The position numbers and the translations under genes were made by a program. The notes under the pieces were generated by a model that saw only the letters and a program-made list of their open reading frames with translations, was not told the DNA's origin and made no database searches. A stretch of 64,000 nucleotides of DNA, taken from the NCBI GenBank assembly GCA_050262155.1, contig CP189843.1, forward strand, positions 992,001 through 1,056,000. Reading direction: 5' to 3'. Origin of the DNA: Parvimonas sp000223315 (GTDB lineage: Bacteria; Bacillota; Clostridia; Tissierellales; Peptoniphilaceae). The stretch's first letter is position 1, and each line of letters begins with the position of its first letter. Positions 40,585-50,004 of this stretch are shown piece after piece.

Positions 40585-42000
40585 TTATTCCATTTTTGAT
40601 TGTAAAAATTCTAACACTTCTTTGAAATTAGAAAAAAATTTATCTTCAAAATCAACAAACTCTAATTTGATTTTTTCTTCACTTTTACTTATTATAAATT
40701 TTTCATTTGTAGAAATTCCTAATTTTTCAGATAAGATTTGATAAAGATCATTATCATATTCTCTATCTTTTATATCATTTTCTATTTTTATTTTTCCAAT
40801 CTCTTTTTTATCTAGAATAGTATAATCATAACTGAATAAATTACAATTTTTTAAACACTTTTCTATATCTTTTCTTTCAATTTCATTCGAGCAAAATATT
40901 ATTTGTATTCCATTTTCTTCCAAAAATTTTAATACTTCTTTTAATTTTTCCTGTTGAATTAATAAATTACTATATTCTATAAAAATAGTAGTTAAATAGT
41001 ATTTATTATAGAATTCATCTTGTAAACATAATTGTTTTATATTATGTTTTTCAGATAAAACATCATAATTTTCAATTACATAATCAAGAATATATAAATA
41101 GCTTTTCTTATTATTATAATCAATATAACTTATTATACTAAATAATAAAATAAAAATTCCACAAAGATATAATATTGATATCTTATCATACGAAAAATAA
41201 TTTTTAAATTTCTCTATTTCAATATTACTTATAAAAAACTTAAAAGCCGAAAAAACAAGACCAATTAAAGATGAAATTATGGTTATTAAGGTTAAATCTT
41301 CTAAAATAAACTCTTTTTTTGAAATTAAAAATTTTTCTCTTAATAAGTTTTCTTTTGTTTTAAATTTATTTAATATCATTTTTTCTATATGTTTTATGTT
41401 ATAATGGTTCTTATGAATAATATCTTTACAAATTAAATCACTTTTAAACATTCTTAGTTTAAATCCATAACCTTCATAATTTCTTTTAATCCATTTTTTA
41501 AAAACTAATCTAGATTCTTTATAATATACAAAAGAATATAATAAAAATTGAATAAATCTAAAAAGTAAAAAAGTTAATATAAAATATTTAATATAATTAT
41601 AATCAATTTTATTTTTACATTTTTCACTAATTATTTTTAGAATTAAGATTATAGTAAAGTATATTTCCAATAACTGACCTATATATATAAATAAATATGT
41701 CTTTGAAAATTTACTACTTAAATCATCAAATGAAACATAAAAATAAACTGAAGGACAGATATATATAACTGAAAAAAGAATATACGTGGGTATATATTTT
41801 AATAATAAAAATATGTCTTGTCTTTCTCGAATAAAAAAATAGTAAAAAACTTCAAAAATTCCAACCAACAAAATGAAACTTATAACAACATAAAAACAAT
41901 TAGTCTTTTCAATTTCTTTTTTCCATTCATCAACTTTTTTTGAACACCAATATGTAAATATTTCATTTATTTTTTCACGAAAATTTTTAATTTTTTCCAT
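40585..42000 (-). CDS. Membrane protein with degenerate HAD-like C-terminal domain (probable fusion)
   Basis: About 471 residues from the ATG at 42000 (GGAGG 8 bases upstream). The first part has about seven membrane helices and a middle loop HIEKMILNKFKTKENLLREK that matches YLEDFIFSKFTTEKDLIREK in the neighbour at 42750-43829. The last 110 residues (from LKEVLKFLEENGIQIIFCSN, to FSNFKEVLEFLQSKME) match the C-terminal half of the HAD protein encoded next door. The nucleophile Asp motif and the last Asp pair are missing, so I expect no phosphatase activity. The function is unknown. It reads as a fused and decayed copy of the two genes upstream. Confidence 0.65.
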   Translation of the reverse strand: MEKIKNFREKINEIFTYWCSKKVDEWKKEIEKTNCFYVVISFILLVGIFEVFYYFFIRERQDIFLLLKYIPTYILFSVIYICPSVYFYVSFDDLSSKFSKTYLFIYIGQLLEIYFTIILILKIISEKCKNKIDYNYIKYFILTFLLFRFIQFLLYSFVYYKESRLVFKKWIKRNYEGYGFKLRMFKSDLICKDIIHKNHYNIKHIEKMILNKFKTKENLLREKFLISKKEFILEDLTLITIISSLIGLVFSAFKFFISNIEIEKFKNYFSYDKISILYLCGIFILLFSIISYIDYNNKKSYLYILDYVIENYDVLSEKHNIKQLCLQDEFYNKYYLTTIFIEYSNLLIQQEKLKEVLKFLEENGIQIIFCSNEIERKDIEKCLKNCNLFSYDYTILDKKEIGKIKIENDIKDREYDNDLYQILSEKLGISTNEKFIISKSEEKIKLEFVDFEDKFFSNFKEVLEFLQSKME

Positions 42001-42060
42001 AATAAAATCCTCCAATATATGTATAATAACATTATATCATATTTCAATTTATTTATCATA

Positions 42061-42090
42061 AAAATAGGGATAGAATAATTTCTAACCCTT
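42061..42090 (-). terminator. Terminator after the HAD phosphatase gene
   Basis: AGGGTTAGAA and TTCTATCCCT form a 10-bp stem with one mismatch and a 4-base loop, followed by ATTTTTATG on the minus strand. Confidence 0.65.
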
Positions 42091-42103
42091 ATTAATAATT
42101 TAT

Positions 42104-42748
42104 TTATATTTTTCCTTTAAAAAACTCTAAAACTTCACCTAAATTTTCAAATATATAATCTGCTTTGGTTTGATCTTGTCCGAAGAATTTATCTTTTATT
42201 GCAATTACTTTTATATTTGCATTTTTTCCCGCTTCTATTCCCCTCGTTGAATCTTCTATTACAAAAGCATCTTCCTTAGAAACTTTTAAAAATTCACAGG
42301 CTTTTAGATAGACATCAGGATTTGGTTTGCTTTTTTTGACTTCATCAGAACTCACTATAAAGTCAAAGTATTCTAAAATTTCACAATCTTTTAGAGCCTT
42401 TTCAATTGTCTTTTTAGGACTTGATGAGCAAACAGCAATTTTTATTTTATGCTCTTTTAAAAATATTAAAATTTCTTTTACATAAGGATTTAAAATAGCT
42501 TTATAGTCTATAGGATTTTCTAAAAAATATTTCCTATTTTCTTCATCAATTTCAGAAATTGAATATTTTTTATTAAGCATCTCATAAAGTAAATTATATG
42601 TTCCTTCCATATTCGTACCGATTAGTCTAAAAGTATCTTCAAGTTTTCCTTTAAAACCTCTTTTGGAAATCCAGTCATAAGTTCCTTTCATATAAAACAT
42701 TTCCGAGTCTATAATGACTCCATCCATATCAAAAAGTACAGCTTTCAT
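42104..42748 (-). CDS. HAD-superfamily hydrolase, beta-phosphoglucomutase-like
   Basis: The 214-residue protein has all four HAD motifs: LFDMDGVIIDSE with the nucleophile Asp at about residue 7, the Ser in AVCSSSPKKTIEKAL, Lys in KKSKPNPDVYLKA, and the acidic pair region FVIEDSTRGIEAGKNA. The helical cap lies between residues 15 and 85, as in subfamily I phosphatases and beta-phosphoglucomutases. The substrate is unknown; small phosphosugars are usual. It starts 1 base after the stop of the membrane-protein gene at 42750. Its second half is echoed in the fused protein encoded downstream. Confidence 0.88.
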   Translation of the reverse strand: MKAVLFDMDGVIIDSEMFYMKGTYDWISKRGFKGKLEDTFRLIGTNMEGTYNLLYEMLNKKYSISEIDEENRKYFLENPIDYKAILNPYVKEILIFLKEHKIKIAVCSSSPKKTIEKALKDCEILEYFDFIVSSDEVKKSKPNPDVYLKACEFLKVSKEDAFVIEDSTRGIEAGKNANIKVIAIKDKFFGQDQTKADYIFENLGEVLEFFKGKI

Positions 42749-42749
42749 A

Positions 42750-43829
42750 TTATTTACCTCTATTTTTTAAACAATCATAATTATCACATATATATCTTAT
42801 TAGCTTTGTATAATTCTCTTTATATTTTCTATTCTTTTTATTTTTTATTGAATTTTTAATAATAAGGTTTAAATTATCCAAAGCTAATATTAAAATCATC
42901 ATTAAAAAAACTAAAAATCCTACCTTTAAATATGTTTTTAAATCTTCTGCTTTTGTAATATTGTTTTTTCCTATGAATAAAGATATTTTAACGGCTATTG
43001 ACGTCAAAATTAATCTTATAGTTGCAAAAACGGCAGAAATAAATGATGAAATAATAATTATAGATAATAATCCTGATTTTATTATAAATGCTATAGCTAT
43101 AGTTATTCCTTTACTTATAGTCTTTGTAATTAGCTCAAATGAATTTATATCAATATTTTTATTTTTTTCAAGTAAAAATTTCTCTCTAATCAAATCTTTT
43201 TCTGTTGTAAATTTACTAAAAATAAAATCTTCTAAATATTTTAAATTATCATGATTTGTCTTAATATAGTCTCTCACATCTCTATTAAGAAACTCTTTAA
43301 GTTGTAAACTGTAACCAAAATATTCATTGTCAAACCACTTATCTATATCATTATTTTTAGGAAATTCATCATCTTTAATTTTAAATTTTACATCATTAAT
43401 ATTATACAAAATTAAAAACAACTCAAAACTTAAACATATAATATATGAATAATTAAATAGAGTTAAAAAGTAATTATAAAATAAAAACTCAGATTTAAAA
43501 ACAGAAATATATAATAGTAAATTCAAATTTAAAAAGGCTAAAATTTTAACTAATAAATCTAATGGATTTAAAAAACTAAGTTCAACTTTTGTATAACTTT
43601 TTAATATAAAATATATCATATTCATACTGTTAAATATAAATATAAATCCCAATAAAATTTGCAAGAAATCAAACACATAAGATAATTTAAAATTCAATAA
43701 GTAAAATGTAAATATAAAATAGATTAAATATATTACAACCCATAAAATATTAAATACAGTATTAAGCATTTTTATTTTTTTCCCATATTTAATATTAAAT
43801 TTTTCTAAATTTCTCCTTAATAAATCCAT
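42750..43829 (-). CDS. Integral membrane protein of unknown function (paralogue of the 40585-42000 N-terminal part)
   Basis: About 359 residues from the ATG at 43829; GTG three codons earlier is possible. There are about six or seven membrane helices in two groups, separated by a cytoplasmic stretch with NNDIDKWFDNEYFGYSLQLK and TNHDNLKYLEDFIFSKFTTE. That stretch aligns with KRNYEGYGFKLRMF and the following part of the protein at 40585-42000, so the two are homologues. No named family is recognised. It sits between hemW and the HAD gene, and close spacing suggests one transcript with both. Confidence 0.65.
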   Translation of the reverse strand: MDLLRRNLEKFNIKYGKKIKMLNTVFNILWVVIYLIYFIFTFYLLNFKLSYVFDFLQILLGFIFIFNSMNMIYFILKSYTKVELSFLNPLDLLVKILAFLNLNLLLYISVFKSEFLFYNYFLTLFNYSYIICLSFELFLILYNINDVKFKIKDDEFPKNNDIDKWFDNEYFGYSLQLKEFLNRDVRDYIKTNHDNLKYLEDFIFSKFTTEKDLIREKFLLEKNKNIDINSFELITKTISKGITIAIAFIIKSGLLSIIIISSFISAVFATIRLILTSIAVKISLFIGKNNITKAEDLKTYLKVGFLVFLMMILILALDNLNLIIKNSIKNKKNRKYKENYTKLIRYICDNYDCLKNRGK

Positions 43830-43845
43830 TTGACTCACCTTATTT

Positions 43846-44973
43846 CTATAAATTACAATTTACAAAAAAGCTATCCATTATGTCAAATCCCTTTTTTGTA
43901 AAGTATATTCTATCATCTTTTATTTCTACTACCTTATTTTCTAGTCCACTTTCAACAGCTTTTTTATTCTCCTCTAAAAAGTCCGACTTAAAAATACAGT
44001 TGTAATCAGAAATCAAAAATCCATCTTTTAAACGCATATTCATTATGATATATTCAAATTTTTTAGTTGAAATATCCAATTTTTCTCTAAATTCTATTGG
44101 AACATTTCCACTTTGTAATTCTTTTATATATTTTGTAAGATTAACTGTATTGGAAAATCTTTCATCATTCAAATATGAATGTGCCGAAATTCCAAGTCCT
44201 AAATACTCTTTACAATTCCAATATTTTTTATTGTGGACAGATTCTTTTCCAATTTTAGAAAAATTTGAAACTTCATATTGTTTAAGTCCAATTTCTTCTA
44301 ATTTTTCAACAATTAGATGATACATTTTTCTTTCAGTATCTTCATCTAAAAAATTCAATTTTCCCGCATTTTGTAAGGCTTTAAATTTAGTCTTTTCTTC
44401 AATAATCAGAGCATAATAGGAGATATGTTCGGGATTTATTTTTTTTACCATTTCTAAGTCATATAAAATATCTTCAATAGTCTGACTTTGATAACCAAAA
44501 ATTAAATCTAAATTTATATCAAAACCGATTTTTTTTACCAATTCAATACTCTCTAATGCTTCTTTTGAGTTGTGATTTCTTCCCAGTTCTTTTAAGATTT
44601 TATCATTAAAACTTTGAACTCCTATTGATAATCTATTTATTTTTTCACTTTTATAGTATTCCAATTTTTTTTCATCAAAAGTTTTCGGATTTGTTTCAAT
44701 AGTTATTTCAATATTATCTAAAACAGTGAAATTTTCTCTTAATTTTTCTAAAATATCAAAAATATATTTTCCGTCAATAAAACTCGGAGTTCCTCCGCCG
44801 ATAAATATAGAATCTATTAAAAAATCTTTATTTCCTTTTAACTCTATTTCCTTTTTCAGAGCCTCAACATATTCTTCAATTTTAGAATTCGCCCCCTGAA
44901 ATGCAGTAAAATCACAATAATTGCAAATTTTATCACAAAAAGGAATGTGAATATATAATCCCAGTTTTTTCAT
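43846..44973 (-). CDS. hemW: Radical SAM protein HemW (heme chaperone; CPO-III-like)
   Basis: The 375-residue protein starts at the ATG at 44973 (AGGAG upstream; an earlier Met is rejected). The radical SAM cluster motif is HIPFCDKICNYCDF (CxxxCxxC) at about residues 8-21, followed by the GGGTPS SAM-binding motif in SIFIGGGTPSFIDG, then the HemN-type C-terminal region. HemW proteins bind heme and were long misnamed oxygen-independent coproporphyrinogen oxidases. The four residues after CxxxCxxC match HemW (CDF) rather than true HemN (CxC). It lies directly after lepA, the usual neighbour. Confidence 0.92.
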   Translation of the reverse strand: MKKLGLYIHIPFCDKICNYCDFTAFQGANSKIEEYVEALKKEIELKGNKDFLIDSIFIGGGTPSFIDGKYIFDILEKLRENFTVLDNIEITIETNPKTFDEKKLEYYKSEKINRLSIGVQSFNDKILKELGRNHNSKEALESIELVKKIGFDINLDLIFGYQSQTIEDILYDLEMVKKINPEHISYYALIIEEKTKFKALQNAGKLNFLDEDTERKMYHLIVEKLEEIGLKQYEVSNFSKIGKESVHNKKYWNCKEYLGLGISAHSYLNDERFSNTVNLTKYIKELQSGNVPIEFREKLDISTKKFEYIIMNMRLKDGFLISDYNCIFKSDFLEENKKAVESGLENKVVEIKDDRIYFTKKGFDIMDSFFVNCNL

Positions 44974-44979
44974 TTTTCT

Positions 44980-45013
44980 CCTATTAGGCAAAAAGCCTAT
45001 TATCTAATAGGCT
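44980..45013 (-). terminator. Hairpin overlapping the lepA stop codon, before hemW
   Basis: AGCCTATTA-GA-TAATAGGCT forms a 9-bp stem followed by TTTTGCC on the minus strand, and the lepA TAG lies in the stem. A third copy of the repeat, CCTAATAGG (44980-44988), overlaps the hemW binding site AGGAG. The hairpin would limit hemW expression from the lepA transcript. Confidence 0.7.
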
Positions 45014-46820
45014 ATTTTTCATCATATTTTAATACAGCTAAGAAGGCTTGTTGTGGTACTTCTACATTGCCGATTTGTTGCATTTTCTTCTTACCTTCTT
45101 TTTGTTTTTCAAGTAATTTTCTCTTTCTTGAAATATCACCACCATAACATTTTGCAAGTACATCTTTTCTCAATGCTCTTACAGTTTCTCTCGCAATTAC
45201 TTTTGAACCTATTGAAGCTTGAATAGGTACTGCAAATTGATGTCTAGGTATTTCATCTTTAAGTCTTTCAACTATATTTCTAGCTCTGTCATAAGATTTT
45301 TCACGATGAACAATTATTGAAAAGGCATCGACTAAATCTCCGTTGATTAAAATATCCAATTTAGTTAAATCAGAACGTTGATATCCTTTTAATTCATAAT
45401 CAAGTGAAGCATAACCCTTTGTTTTTGATTTTAATGCATCAAAAAAGTCGTATATTACTTCATTTAATGGCAAAATATATCTTAGACTAACTCTATGTTG
45501 ATCGAGATATTCCATATTTTCAAAAATACCTCTTTTATTTTGACATAAATCCATAATAGTTCCAACATAGTCTTTCGGAGTCATAATATTTGCCTCAACA
45601 ATAGGCTCTTCCATATATTCTATTTCAGTTTCTTTAGGTAAATTACTTGGATTTTGAATTTCAAGAATTTCTCCGGTTTTTTTAGCAACCTTATAGATTA
45701 CAGATGGAGCTGTTGTAATTATATTCAAGTCAAATTCTCTATCAAGTCTTTCTTGAATAATCTCCATATGTAATAGTCCCAAAAATCCACATCTAAATCC
45801 GAAACCCAGTGCAACGGAGCTTTCAGGTTCAAAAGATAGAGATGCATCATTTACTTGAAGTTTTTCTAACGCTTCTCTTACACTGTTAAAATCTTCTCCC
45901 TCTGCAGGATAAATTCCACAATAAACCATTGGAACAACTTTTTTATATCCAGGTAATGGACTGTCTGTCATATTTTCAAAATCTGTAATAGTATCTCCAA
46001 CTCTTGCATCTTTTACATTTTTTATACTTGCAACTACATAACCTACATCTCCCGCTTTAAGTTCTCCCGTTTGAACATTTCCGGATGCAGTATAACCAAC
46101 TTCAGTTACTTCAAATTTTCCTTTAGTTGCCATCATATAAATTGTCATTCCCTCTTTTAGTGTTCCTTCAACTACACGAACATAAGAAACGACACCTTTA
46201 TATGAATCATAATAGGAATCAAAAATAAGTGCTTTAAGTGGTGCATTTTCATCTCCAGTAGGAGCAGGAACATTTTTTACAATATCTTCCAGTACATCTT
46301 CAATATTAAGTCCCTCTTTTGCGGAGACTAAAGGAATTCCCTCTGTATCAAATCCTGTTATCTCTTCAATTTCATCTTTTACTTCATCAATTCTAGCTGA
46401 CGGTAAATCTATTTTATTTATAACAGGTAAAATTTCTAAATCTTGTTCTAAAGCTAAATATACATTTCCCAAAGTTTGAGCTTCAACACCTTGAGTTGCA
46501 TCTACAACTAAAATTGCTCCCTCACAAGCAGCAAGACTTCTTGATACTTCATAAGTAAAGTCAACATGTCCCGGAGTATCAATAAGATTTAAAATATAAG
46601 TTTCCCCGTCTTTTGCTTTATAGAAAAGTTTTACAGCTTTTAACTTTATAGTAATTCCTCTTTCTCTTTCAAGGTCCATACTATCTAAAACCTGTTCTTC
46701 CATTTCTCTTTTAGTCATCATTCCTGTTTTTTCTATCAATCTATCTGCAAGTGTAGATTTTCCATGATCTATATGTGCAATTATAGAAAAATTTCTAATA
46801 TTCTTCTGTTCTATTTTCAT
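45012..46820 (-). CDS. lepA: Elongation factor 4 (back-translocase LepA)
   Basis: This 602-residue GTPase acts on ribosomes. The G domain has G1 AHIDHGKSTLADRLIE, G2 area ERERGITIK, G3 DTPGHVDFTYEVSR and G4 NKIDLPSARIDE. Domain II, the EF-G-like domains and the unique LepA C-terminal domain follow, ending with basic residues (SRKRKLLEKQKEGKKKM). Length and motif order match LepA rather than EF-G or BipA. It starts 3 bases before the end of the signal peptidase gene in the same direction and leads into hemW, a common Firmicutes arrangement. Confidence 0.96.
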   Translation of the reverse strand: MKIEQKNIRNFSIIAHIDHGKSTLADRLIEKTGMMTKREMEEQVLDSMDLERERGITIKLKAVKLFYKAKDGETYILNLIDTPGHVDFTYEVSRSLAACEGAILVVDATQGVEAQTLGNVYLALEQDLEILPVINKIDLPSARIDEVKDEIEEITGFDTEGIPLVSAKEGLNIEDVLEDIVKNVPAPTGDENAPLKALIFDSYYDSYKGVVSYVRVVEGTLKEGMTIYMMATKGKFEVTEVGYTASGNVQTGELKAGDVGYVVASIKNVKDARVGDTITDFENMTDSPLPGYKKVVPMVYCGIYPAEGEDFNSVREALEKLQVNDASLSFEPESSVALGFGFRCGFLGLLHMEIIQERLDREFDLNIITTAPSVIYKVAKKTGEILEIQNPSNLPKETEIEYMEEPIVEANIMTPKDYVGTIMDLCQNKRGIFENMEYLDQHRVSLRYILPLNEVIYDFFDALKSKTKGYASLDYELKGYQRSDLTKLDILINGDLVDAFSIIVHREKSYDRARNIVERLKDEIPRHQFAVPIQASIGSKVIARETVRALRKDVLAKCYGGDISRKRKLLEKQKEGKKKMQQIGNVEVPQQAFLAVLKYDEK

Positions 46821-46823
46821 AAA

Positions 46824-47405
46824 TTATTTTAAACCTCCAAAATTATTAAAAGGATAGTATCTAAATATAATTTTTCCAACAATATCCGATCTTGGAATAA
46901 CTCCTAAATCTCTACCATCTCTACTATTTGACCTATTATCCCCCAAAACGAAAACATATCCTTTAGGAACTTCCCATTTTGTAGTATTATTATGTGGAGT
47001 TGTAACATTTGTACTTACATAGTTCTCTTCCAACATTTTTCCATTCAAATAAACTCTATCATTAATTATTTCAACCGTATCCCCTTCAACTGCAATAACT
47101 CTCTTTAAGTAGTATTTCTTTGCATCAGGAACATAAAAGTCAATAATATCTCCACGAGTTATATTCTTCTTCATAAAAAACAACTTACTAACCATAAGTC
47201 TATCACCATGATTTACAGTCGGATTCATACTCCTTCCATCTACAATAGTGCTTGTAACGACAAATGTTTTTATTCCAAAACTTATTAAAAGTGCAAGAAT
47301 TATAACTTTTGCATAATCCCAGAATATTTTTCCAAAATTCTTTTCATTCTTTTCCTGCATTATATTATCTTTTTTTTTCTTCTTCATCATATCTATCATC
47401 ATCAT
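46824..47405 (-). CDS. lepB: Signal peptidase I
   Basis: About 193 residues from the ATG at 47405 (GGAGGAAATT upstream, several Met codons in a row). A basic N-terminus is followed by one membrane helix (IILALLISFGIKTFVV). The catalytic Ser is in DGRSMNPTVNHGDRLMV and the catalytic Lys in KKYYLKRVIAVEGDTVE. The last family box is LGDNRSNSRDGRDLG. It cleaves signal peptides on the outer face of the membrane. It is immediately upstream of lepA, and unlike its upstream neighbours it has an intact frame. Confidence 0.93.
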   Translation of the reverse strand: MMMIDMMKKKKKDNIMQEKNEKNFGKIFWDYAKVIILALLISFGIKTFVVTSTIVDGRSMNPTVNHGDRLMVSKLFFMKKNITRGDIIDFYVPDAKKYYLKRVIAVEGDTVEIINDRVYLNGKMLEENYVSTNVTTPHNNTTKWEVPKGYVFVLGDNRSNSRDGRDLGVIPRSDIVGKIIFRYYPFNNFGGLK

Positions 47406-47444
47406 AATTTCCTCCAAATTTATACAAATATTTTATCATATTTG

Positions 47445-47980
47445 TTAACGTCTATCCACTAAAAACTTGCAATATAAAACATATCCAAAACCGCCCAAAA
47501 ATATTACAATAAAAGGACTTATTTTAAAATAACTTACTAAAATTAAAACTATTAAGCTAATTAAATAATGAATAGCTTGAGATTTCGTCTTTTTCCCAAG
47601 TATTATAACAGCTGATGCTAAAACTGCAATTAAAGCGGGTTTAACAGCGACAAAAAAATTACTTACATAGTAATTCGCATCATATCTTTGAAAAATATAG
47701 CAATTATAAGAATTGACAAAAAAGCGGGAAAAATTGAACAGAACAAGCAAACTAATGCTCCTGCCAAGCCTTTTAACTTATATCCTACTATAATGCTTAT
47801 ATTACAACCTAAAACGCCCGGAACACTTTGTGCTATACCAAGTGCATCTAAAAACTCTTCCTGCGTCATATATTTCTTTTTTTCAACAATTTCTCTATTT
47901 ATAACCGGAATCATAGCAGCTCCACCGCCAACAGTTAGAGTGCTTATCCATAAAAATGTCTTAAATAATTGAAATAACAT
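47445..47980 (-). CDS. Chromate transporter half-protein (second of pair), frameshifted
   Basis: The two open pieces (47663-47980 and 47445-47750) are one gene. The first begins MLFQLFKTFLWISTLTVGGG with the family motif IAQSVPGVLGCN; the second continues in another frame (NYYVSNFFVAVKPALIAVLA). Restoring one T in the run near 47690 gives IIAIFF followed by QRYDANYYV and joins them into about 178 residues, the normal length of a single CHR domain. GGAGG precedes the start. Substrate chromate is by family only; natural substrates are unclear. It lies right after the other half gene. Confidence 0.75.
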
Positions 47981-47989
47981 AATTACCTC

Positions 47990-48514
47990 CTAAACAATCC
48001 ACATTCCGACTAAACCGGTTAAAAAAATCGCAATTATCGGATGTAAATTTTTATAAGTAGTTAAGTAAAAAATTTATTCCAAAAGTAACAATCGAATAAA
48101 AAGTGTAAAAATCAGAATCTATAACAGCTACACAACTGGATGCAATTAAACCAAGTACGATAGGTCTTATATTCACAAAAAAAAATTTTTTATATGTATA
48201 TTATCTTTAAATTTTTGCATAAAAAATACTATTAAAGTTATTAGTATAAAACTTGGCAAAACTACAGCTATTGTTGTAATTATAGATCCTAAAACTCCAT
48301 TCCCGACTGTATATCCTACAAATGTTGCAAGATTAATGGCTATAGGGCCCGGTGTCATTTGAGAAATTGTAACAAAATTTATAAAGTCATTCATTCCAAT
48401 CCAAGCATATTTATCTACAACAAGAGATATAATAAGTGGAATCATAGCATATCCACCACCAAAATTATATGCTCCTATAAATAAAAATACTAAAAATAGG
48501 CTAATTAAAATCAT
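47990..48514 (-). CDS. Chromate transporter half-protein (first of pair), frameshifted
   Basis: The first 113 residues are intact (FLFIGAYNFGGGYAMIPLI, then MTPGPIAINLATFVGY, the CHR-domain PGP motif). The frame breaks in a run of nine T near 48180; an added T lets it continue as FFFVNIRPIVLGLIASSCVA. It breaks again near 48063 and ends with KNLHPIIAIFLTGLVGMWIV before TAG at 47990. With two single-base corrections the gene encodes about 175 residues. Its stop overlaps the binding site of the partner gene. Paired short CHR proteins usually work as a heterodimer. Confidence 0.72.
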
Positions 48515-48515
48515 T

Positions 48516-49314
48516 TTATCTCCTCTTAGCTATTATAATTCTATCAAATCCTGCAAAATCTTTTTTTTGAAGTAAAATTTCAAAACCTTTTTCAACCAAT
48601 AAACTAGATATAATATCCATTTGATTATATCCTATTTCAAAAGCCAAAACACCTTTTTCTGATAAATATTCGAAAGATTTCTCTATTATTTCTCTATAAA
48701 AAAACAATCCGTCTTTTCCCCCATAAAGAGCATTTTGTGGCTCAAAAGATAATTCTTTTTCCAGAGTTTTCATATCAGCATCATCAATATAAGGAGGATT
48801 TGAAACTATAATATCAAAATTTTTCTCCTTTACATTTGAAAAAATATCACTTTCATAAAATTTCACATTTTTTAAATTTAATTTTTCTTTATTTCTTTTT
48901 GATAAATTTATTGCTTCTTTGCTTATATCAATACCATAAATTTGTGATTTTCTCAAATTATCTGCAAGTGCAAGGCTTATAGCTCCACTACCACAACCTA
49001 TATCTAAAATTTTATCCTTTTTACAGTTCAATTTTAAAATTTCATCAACTAAAATTTCAGTTTCAAATCTTGGAATTAAAGCGGATTTGTCAACAAATAA
49101 CTCCAAACCGTAAAATTCCCATTTTCCAAAAATGTATTGTAAAGGATAATTTTGTTTTCTCTTTTCAACTATTTAAAAATTCGTCATAAATACTATCAAC
49201 ACAAAAATTCAAGTTAATTTTTAATTCAATAGGCTTTTTATCTGTTAAAAATTCTAAAATTAACCAATTTTCGTTTGTATCTCCATGTTTTTCAATTAAT
49301 TGCTTTATGTTCAT
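48516..49314 (-). CDS. prmC: Release factor glutamine methyltransferase PrmC, frameshifted
   Basis: PrmC methylates the GGQ glutamine of release factors 1 and 2. The intact C-terminal piece (to 49106) has the SAM-binding motif ILDIGCGSGAISLALADN and the catalytic VSNPPYI. The N-terminal piece starts at the ATG at 49314 with MNIKQLIEKHGDTNENW and runs to about 49175, where one base is missing in the TTTTTAAA stretch. The corrected join gives DEFLKIVEKRKQNYPLQYIF, whose PLQYI.G.WEF is a PrmC hallmark. Total about 266 residues. It is usually beside prfA, which is absent here. Confidence 0.85.
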
Positions 49315-49328
49315 AAAAAACTCCTATT

Positions 49329-49826
49329 CTAAGAAATTTTAGAATATAATTCATAAACAAAATTATAAAAATCATCCGAAACGGTTACAAAAAATGAATA
49401 CTCATTATATTTTAAAACGGCTGTTTTATCTTCAGAAGATAAAGAAATACTAAAAACATTATTATTGCTTTCAAAAGTTATAGTTATATCTTCTTTTTCC
49501 ATAGTAAGTTCGGAATTGGAAACAAATTTACTAAATTCAATTTTAGAAATAATATCATCCATTAATTTCTTATCTTCTACAATATATTTTTTATCATTTT
49601 CAGCTTTAGTAATTACTATTTTATTTAACTCTTGAGAAGAAAGATGTTTTTTTTTATTTTTTTAAAATCATCATTTTTTCATATTCATATCTGTTACTAT
49701 ATAATATTTTTCTCTCTCTTTTTTAACCTTAGCTCTTTCCAAACTTGACTGATAAAAAATCAATCCCAATCCTATAATTTCTATTAATAATACTAGAATA
49801 AATACAGGCTTAATATTTTTTTTCAT
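49329..49826 (-). CDS. Small membrane-anchored protein of unknown function, frameshifted
   Basis: One gene split in two pieces. The first starts at the ATG at 49826 (GGGAGAG in front) with one membrane helix (PVFILVLLIEIIGLGLIF) and ends KYYIVTDMNMKK. The second (to 49329) is a soluble beta-rich domain, with KHLSSQELNKIVITKAENDK and SDDFYNFVYELYSK. Two indels near 49675 and 49650, both in long A-runs, would join them into about 166 residues. No family is recognised. It lies between nrdR and prmC and has an intact, plausible reading only after correction. Confidence 0.5.
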
Positions 49827-49972
49827 AAAACTCTCCCTAAAATATATAAACACTAATAATACAAATTTCTAATTATAATCCATTATTATTTTATCATAAA
49901 TTGCAAAAAAAAAAAAAATTAAAATATCTTAAATTAGTATTGATTCTATTAAATAATAACACTACTATACAT

Positions 49973-50003
49973 AAAAAAAAAAAGATGAATTTTTAATTCA
50001 TCT
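49973..50003 (-). terminator. Terminator after nrdR
   Basis: GATGAATT and AATTCATC form a perfect 8-bp stem with a short loop, followed by eleven T on the minus strand. It probably ends the division-cluster transcript. Confidence 0.85.
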
Positions 50004-50004
50004 C

